Positions 59,833-64,000 of a stretch of DNA of 64,000 bases are shown here, in pieces. Position numbers and translations under genes: made by a program. Below the pieces are notes generated by a model, which worked only from the letters and a program-made list of their open reading frames with translations, did no database searches and was not told the origin of the DNA. Origin of the DNA: JAKZRT01 sp965247915. Its GTDB lineage: Bacteria > Pseudomonadota > Alphaproteobacteria > Rhodobacterales > Rhodobacteraceae. Location of the stretch: positions 1,550,001 through 1,614,000 of the forward strand of contig OZ252048.1 of assembly GCA_965247915.1 (NCBI GenBank). The letters are read 5' to 3'. Numbering within the stretch: position 1 is the stretch's first letter; each line of letters opens with the position of its first letter.

Positions 59833-60957
59833 ATGGAGGGCGATATGACGCCCGAGCGTCCCGATGGTGCGGGCGCGTCCCTGAATGCGGTCGACCGCCC
59901 CGCGCTGGTCGTGCCTGACCCTGCCGGTCTTTACGCGGCGCTGGATCTGGGCACCAATTCTTGTCGCATGCTGATCGCCCAACCGGCGGGAAGTCAGTTT
60001 CGCGTCATCGACAGTTTTTCCAAATCGGTCTCACTGGGCAGGGGCCTCGAGACGTCGGGGTATCTGTCGCGCAATTCGATTGAACGCGCCGTGCAGGCGC
60101 TGCGCATCTGCCGGCAGAAAATTGAAAGTCATCAAATTCACAAAAAGCGCCTCATCGCGACCGAGGCCTGCCGCCGCGCCAAGAACGGGCAGAAATTTCT
60201 GGACCGGGTTCGCCGCGAAACCGGCCTGACGCTTGAGGTTATCCCGCCCGAAGAAGAGGCATGGCTGGCGGTTGTCAGCTGCGCGCCGCTGGTCAACCCG
60301 CAGACCCAACAACTGTTGGTGGTGGACATCGGCGGCGGGTCGACGGAACTGGTCTGGATCGACCTTGGCAAAGTGCCAAGCGGCGAACGCACGCAGTCAA
60401 TCATGCGCCTGCGCAGCCGGTTTGACGCCGGGAACGCCGATGCGGGCCGGGCGCGCGTGGTCGACTGGATCTCGGTGCCGCTTGGGGTCGCGACCTTGCG
60501 CGAACAATACGAAGATGTGGCGGACGATGCGGCGCGATTTGCGCTGATGAGCTGCTATTTCGAGGAAGCGCTGACCGATTTTATCCCGTCCGGGTTCGAA
60601 CAGCGCCGCGATGGATTTCAGATCATCGGCAACAGCGGCACGGTAACAACGGTAGCGGCGTCGCATCTGGGGTTGAAGCGCTATGACCGGAACAAGGTCG
60701 ACGGGCTGCAAATGACCTCGGATCAGATCGACGCAGTGATCCGCGAGTATTTGGCCATGGGGCCTGCCGGACGCCGCCGCGACCCGCGCATCGGACGCGA
60801 CCGGCACGCTCTTATCATGTCGGGGGCGGCGATATTGCAGGCGCTGCTGCGGCTTTGGCCCACGGACCGGTTGTCGGTTGCAGACCGGGGGCTGCGCGAG
60901 GGGCTCTTGTATTCGCAGATGAACGCCGACGGCGTTCTGACCGATCAGGGGCGCTAG
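59833..60957 (+). CDS. Ppx/GppA family exopolyphosphatase/pppGpp phosphatase
   Basis: 374 residues; a second ATG at 59845 is an alternative start. An ASKHA-fold phosphatase: ALDLGTNSCRMLIAQPAGSQ (phosphate-1 loop), KRLIATEACRRAKNGQKFLD, VVDIGGGSTELVWIDLGK and IIGNSGTVTTVAASHLGLKR. The family hydrolyses polyphosphate or pppGpp. It is followed after 4 bases by rlmE, so the two are co-transcribed; this pairing is common in Rhodobacteraceae. Confidence 0.9.
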   Translation: MEGDMTPERPDGAGASLNAVDRPALVVPDPAGLYAALDLGTNSCRMLIAQPAGSQFRVIDSFSKSVSLGRGLETSGYLSRNSIERAVQALRICRQKIESHQIHKKRLIATEACRRAKNGQKFLDRVRRETGLTLEVIPPEEEAWLAVVSCAPLVNPQTQQLLVVDIGGGSTELVWIDLGKVPSGERTQSIMRLRSRFDAGNADAGRARVVDWISVPLGVATLREQYEDVADDAARFALMSCYFEEALTDFIPSGFEQRRDGFQIIGNSGTVTTVAASHLGLKRYDRNKVDGLQMTSDQIDAVIREYLAMGPAGRRRDPRIGRDRHALIMSGAAILQALLRLWPTDRLSVADRGLREGLLYSQMNADGVLTDQGR

Positions 60958-60961
60958 GCGC

Positions 60962-61687
60962 ATGGCGGGCAATAAACCCGGCGGCGGTTCGGGGCGCGGC
61001 CAGCGCGAATTGCGCGAACGGGTGAAAACCGCGCGCGGCCGCAAGCTCAGCTCAACCCGATGGCTGGAACGACAGCTCAACGACCCTTACGTCAAACGGG
61101 CGCGCGCCGAAGGCTATCGCGGACGCGCGGCCTTCAAAATTCTCGAAACCGACGACAAATACCGGTTTCTGGTGCCCGGTGCGCGGGTGGTCGATCTGGG
61201 GGCGGCTCCGGGAGGGTGGAGCCAGGTCGCAGTTGCCCGGGTCAACGCTCTGGGCGACAGGCCAGGCAAGGCGCAAGGAACAGTGCTGGGCGTCGATCTG
61301 CAAGCGATCGACCCGGTTCCCGGCGCAGTCTTTCACGTTCTGGATTTTCTTGACGACGGGGCGGACGACCGGGTCCGGGCCTGGCTGGGCGGGCGCGCTG
61401 ACGTGGTGATGTCGGACATGGCCGCGGCAAGTTCGGGCCACAAACAGACCGACCACATTCGCATCATCGCGCTCTGCGAGGCTGCGGCCGAGTTCGCCTT
61501 TGACGTGTTGGATGATGGCGGGACATTTGTTGCCAAAGTGCTGGCCGGAGGGGCCGAAGGGAGTCTGCAGGCGCTCTTGCAGCAGAAATTTTCCGGGGTC
61601 GCGAATTTCAAGCCACCGGCAAGTCGCTCTGACAGTTCAGAAAAATTCGTGGTTGCGACGGGGTTTCGCGGTAAAGAACGCCGCTAG
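60962..61687 (+). CDS. rlmE: 23S rRNA (uridine 2'-O-)methyltransferase RlmE (FtsJ)
   Basis: A 241-residue SAM-dependent methyltransferase. An N-terminal basic RNA-binding stretch (STRWLERQLNDPYVKRARAE) with RAAFKILETDDKY carries a catalytic Lys. The SAM motif VVDLGAAPGGWSQVAV follows, with VVMSDMAAASSGHKQTDHIR giving the Asp and FVAKVLAGGAEGSL the second Lys of the K-D-K-E tetrad. It methylates U2552 of 23S rRNA late in 50S assembly. Its TAG stop overlaps the BKACE stop in a shared CTAG. Confidence 0.95.
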   Translation: MAGNKPGGGSGRGQRELRERVKTARGRKLSSTRWLERQLNDPYVKRARAEGYRGRAAFKILETDDKYRFLVPGARVVDLGAAPGGWSQVAVARVNALGDRPGKAQGTVLGVDLQAIDPVPGAVFHVLDFLDDGADDRVRAWLGGRADVVMSDMAAASSGHKQTDHIRIIALCEAAAEFAFDVLDDGGTFVAKVLAGGAEGSLQALLQQKFSGVANFKPPASRSDSSEKFVVATGFRGKERR

Positions 61688-62616
61688 AACCCGACCCGGT
61701 CGCCGCCTTTCAACCCCAGCCGCGCGCGCGCCTCATCGGGCGTGGCCACGCTCAGCCCCAGGTTTTCGATGATGGCGCGTATCCGCTCGACCTGCTGCGC
61801 GTTCGAGGTCGCCAGCTCGCCCTTGCCGATGTAAAGGCTGTCCTCCAGCCCGACCCGCAGGTTGCCGCCCAGCATCGCGGCCCGGGTGGCAAAAGGCATC
61901 TGGTGCCGCCCCGCCGCCAGCACCGACCATTCGTAGTTTTCCACGCCGAAGAGTCGGTCCGCAACTTTATGCAGATGCATCAGGTTATCCAGATCAGCGC
62001 CCATGCCGCCCATGATCCCGAACACCATCTGGATGAAAAACGGCGGCGTTATCAGCCCCTGATCGACAAACCATTTGACATTGTAAAGATGGCCCAGATC
62101 ATAGCATTCGAACTCAAATTTCGTGCCATGCGCCTGGCCCAGATTTTTCAGCGCATATTCGATGGTGGCGAAGGTGTTGGGAAAGATGAAATCGTGGGTC
62201 ATGCCCAGAAATTCAGGCTCCCAGTCGTGCTGCCAGCTGGAATATTTGTCCAGGAGCGGGAACAGCCCGAAATTCATCGACCCCATGTTCAGACTGGCCA
62301 TTTCCGGGCTGGCGGTTGTCGCCGCCAACAGGCGCTCGTCCATGCTCATGCCAAGCCCGGCGCCGGTCGAGATGTTGATGATCGCATCGGTCGCCTGTTT
62401 GATCACCGGCAAGAACTGCTGAAAGGTCTCGGGCCGCGGGTCGGGCTTGCCGGTTTCGGGGTCGCGGGCGTGCAGGTGGATGATCGAGGCCCCGGCTTGC
62501 GCCGCCTCGATGCTGGCGGTGGCGATCTCGGCCGGGGTCACGGGCAGATGCGGCGACATGGTGGGCGTGTGAATGCCCCCCGTCACCGCGCAGGTGATGA
62601 TGACTGGCCTGCTCAC
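61684..62616 (-). CDS. BKACE family beta-keto acid cleavage enzyme
   Basis: A 310-residue protein from the GTG at 62616 (VSRPVIITCAVTGGIHTPTM), which overlaps the SDR stop in GTGA; the longer frame upstream is shadow sequence. Zinc-binding and active-site segments are ASIIHLHARDPETGKPDPRP (His-x-His) and FEFECYDLGHLYNVKWFVDQ. BKACE enzymes condense a beta-keto acid with acetyl-CoA and split it; one subgroup cleaves 3-dehydrocarnitine to betainyl-CoA and acetoacetate. With an SDR and a Rieske oxygenase in the same unit, a carnitine-related substrate is plausible but not proven. Confidence 0.87.
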   Translation of the reverse strand: MSRPVIITCAVTGGIHTPTMSPHLPVTPAEIATASIEAAQAGASIIHLHARDPETGKPDPRPETFQQFLPVIKQATDAIINISTGAGLGMSMDERLLAATTASPEMASLNMGSMNFGLFPLLDKYSSWQHDWEPEFLGMTHDFIFPNTFATIEYALKNLGQAHGTKFEFECYDLGHLYNVKWFVDQGLITPPFFIQMVFGIMGGMGADLDNLMHLHKVADRLFGVENYEWSVLAAGRHQMPFATRAAMLGGNLRVGLEDSLYIGKGELATSNAQQVERIRAIIENLGLSVATPDEARARLGLKGGDRVGF

Positions 62617-63407
62617 AGCCGCATCTGCTGGATTTGCGCGCTCAAGCCCCCATCCAGCACCCAAAGCTGGCCGCTGGCATTGCGCGCCTCGTCCGAGGCC
62701 AGCCAGTTGGCCAGATTGGCCACATCTTCGGGTCTACCCATGGTGCGCAACGGATGCACGTCACGCGCGGCCTGACGGCGCTCGGCCTCGGTGCGGCCCG
62801 CTCCGCCGGTGCCATCGCCCTCAAAAAACGCCTGCATCATCGGCGTGTCGATATAGCCCGGACAGATGGCGTTGACCCGAATGCCGTCAGGCCCGTGATC
62901 CACCGCCATCGCCCGAGTCAGCGCATGCACCGCGCCCTTGGTGGCGCAATAAGCGGCAAGGCACGGATCGGCGATGAACCCGTCGTAGGAGCCGAAGTTG
63001 ATGATACTGGCGCTTGGCCCGCCCTCGGCCGCTGCCCGCATCAGCGGCAGCGCATATTTCGACACAAGGAAGGTGCCGGTGACATTCACCGCAAACGCAA
63101 GGTTCCAGTCGTCAAGGCTGGTGTCCTCGATGGTCTTTTCGATCTCAATCCCGGCGGCGTTGACCAGAATATCCAGCCGCCCGTGTTCGGCCATCAGGCG
63201 GTCCATCGCGGCGCGAACCTGATCTTCGCGTGTTACGTCGATCTCGATGAAACCGGCCGCGTCATCGGGCGCACCGATCGACCCGCCCGCGCCGCGATCG
63301 CTGGCGTAAACTACCGCGCCTTCGTCCCGAAACCGCGCGCATATGGCCCGCCCGATGCCGCCGCGCCCGCCGGTGACCAGGGCGATCTTACCGGCCAGCG
63401 CGCTCAT
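62613..63407 (-). CDS. Short-chain dehydrogenase/reductase
   Basis: A 264-residue classical SDR: LVTGGRGGIGRAICARFRDE (NAD(P) motif), ILVNAAGIEIEK (NAG-type), YCATKGAVHALTRAMAVDHG (YxxxK with Tyr and Lys), and NAICPGYIDTPMMQAFF. A negatively charged residue after the second strand (YASDRG) favours NAD(H). In context it could oxidise a beta-hydroxy acid, such as carnitine to 3-dehydrocarnitine, before BKACE cleavage. It overlaps the Rieske gene and BKACE by 4 bases each. Confidence 0.88.
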   Translation of the reverse strand: MSALAGKIALVTGGRGGIGRAICARFRDEGAVVYASDRGAGGSIGAPDDAAGFIEIDVTREDQVRAAMDRLMAEHGRLDILVNAAGIEIEKTIEDTSLDDWNLAFAVNVTGTFLVSKYALPLMRAAAEGGPSASIINFGSYDGFIADPCLAAYCATKGAVHALTRAMAVDHGPDGIRVNAICPGYIDTPMMQAFFEGDGTGGAGRTEAERRQAARDVHPLRTMGRPEDVANLANWLASDEARNASGQLWVLDGGLSAQIQQMRL

Positions 63408-64000
63408 GGTGCGGCGGTCGCGTAGGCATCCAGAACCAGCCCGTGAAAAAGATGCACCGCGTGTTCGGACTTGCCCGAACCGCTTGGGTCAAAGACGATC
63501 CGCCCCTGATCGAAGGCGGACGAGGCCATGCCCTTTTGCACGCTTTCCACCAGCGCAATGTCCTCGACCTGCAACACTTCGTCCAGATAGCGGATCGCAT
63601 CCAGCTCCATGGCATCGGGCTCGGGGGTTTCAAGGTAGAAATCATAGGTCTCTAAGGTCCGGTCGGGACCTGCCGGGATGATATTCAGCACGATCATCGA
63701 CGACCGGCCCGGATAACGCATCAGGCAGGTCGTGGGCCACAACCACCAGACCGCGTGGGTGCGCACGGTGGCGTTGGAAACATCATAAGCGGTGTTCGTG
63801 CCCTTGCCCGCGTCGGCCATATGACTGGAATAAATGCCATAAGTGGTGACCTTATAGGTATCCATATCCACCAGGTCGCAGAAATCCTTGTGCGCGGTGG
63901 GGCAATGATAACATTCCAGAAAATTGTCGACGACCACCTTCCAGTTCGACTTGACCTCATAGCTCAGCCGGTGCCCGAAAGTAAGCTTGTCGATGTCGGG
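63404..64000 (-). CDS. Rieske non-heme iron oxygenase alpha subunit, C-terminal part (N-terminus beyond window)
   Basis: The frame runs off the window end; 198 residues of the catalytic domain are visible. VVDNFLECYHCPTAHKDFCD carries the His-x4-His mononuclear iron ligands. The region resembles the glycine betaine/carnitine monooxygenase group (GbcA/CntA) in its ECYHCPTAH context and in WWLWPTTCLMRYPG. These enzymes hydroxylate N-methyl groups or carnitine, releasing formaldehyde or trimethylamine. It overlaps the SDR by 4 bases and is the first gene visible of the unit. The exact substrate cannot be set without the Rieske domain. Confidence 0.85.
   Translation of the reverse strand, partial: PDIDKLTFGHRLSYEVKSNWKVVVDNFLECYHCPTAHKDFCDLVDMDTYKVTTYGIYSSHMADAGKGTNTAYDVSNATVRTHAVWWLWPTTCLMRYPGRSSMIVLNIIPAGPDRTLETYDFYLETPEPDAMELDAIRYLDEVLQVEDIALVESVQKGMASSAFDQGRIVFDPSGSGKSEHAVHLFHGLVLDAYATAAP

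Noticed and set aside
1..64000. CRISPR arrays, rRNA genes and prophage
   Set aside because: No regularly spaced short direct repeats, no rRNA-like sequence and no phage structural genes were seen; the repeated sequences are explained by IS copies.

Overview
The window looks like a chromosome segment of a Roseobacter-type alphaproteobacterium (Rhodobacteraceae). The basis is GC-rich DNA, the gene order murA / DUF2948 / hisD / UPF0262 / low-molecular-weight phosphatase, and typical family members such as GapR (DUF2312), the YeeE-YedE pair with a persulfide-dioxygenase-like enzyme, a tandem glycine riboswitch, zwf-pgl-pgi, and a corrinoid one-carbon module next to a Rieske oxygenase. These identifications come from reading the translations; no database search was possible. 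The genome appears to be undergoing insertion-sequence expansion and gene decay: at least eight clear pseudogenes lie among eight insertion sequences.

Layout. 1-6.4 kb: a nonsense-mutated lipase, a leucyl/arginyl-tRNA-protein transferase gene, an RDD gene cut by an IS3-type element, a fragment of a phosphatase gene, and a two-gene membrane/alkaline-phosphatase-fold operon. 6.4-8 kb: a hipBA toxin-antitoxin pair with two matching inverted-repeat operators. 8-12.7 kb: housekeeping genes (phosphatase, UPF0262, hisD, DUF2948, murA, a tiny basic protein, tRNA-Thr). 12.9-14 kb: IS110 copy A. 14-18.4 kb: an aromatic hydroxylase with an extradiol dioxygenase, then rfbC-rfbB. 18.4-21.4 kb: metG and IS110 copy B. 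21.6-30 kb: a FliM/FliN-domain protein, a sulfide/persulfide operon, a heavily decayed fadJ-like gene, gapR, an iron-transport permease and a second tRNA-Thr.

30-46 kb is the accessory core. An IS1182-type element is followed by an IS630 element nested inside a second IS3 copy. Then comes a seven-gene minus-strand catabolic operon: flavin monooxygenase, RidA, DUF1028, aldehyde dehydrogenase (broken by an IS1595 element and a frameshift), LysR, a trimethylamine-dehydrogenase-like flavoprotein and an ArgE-like deacylase. Another IS3-family element cuts gcvH. 46-50 kb: a frameshifted gcvT still sits behind an apparently intact tandem glycine riboswitch, followed by a truncated cheB ending at IS110 copy C, and a radical SAM gene. 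50-54 kb: zwf-pgl-pgi and tRNA-Gly. 54-60 kb: a corrinoid/tetrahydrofolate methyl-transfer module. 60-64 kb: Ppx/GppA, RlmE, and an operon of Rieske oxygenase (cut by the window end), SDR and a BKACE enzyme, which suggests carnitine or related quaternary-amine breakdown.

The most notable signal is the IS110 family. Three 1126-bp copies sit at the same position of a dispersed intergenic repeat, each flanked by a CT dinucleotide on the transposase strand. The non-coding leader before the transposase contains short segments matching the target and the element's own junction, in the arrangement expected of a bridge RNA. One apparently uninvaded copy of the target repeat is present at about 10.4 kb.
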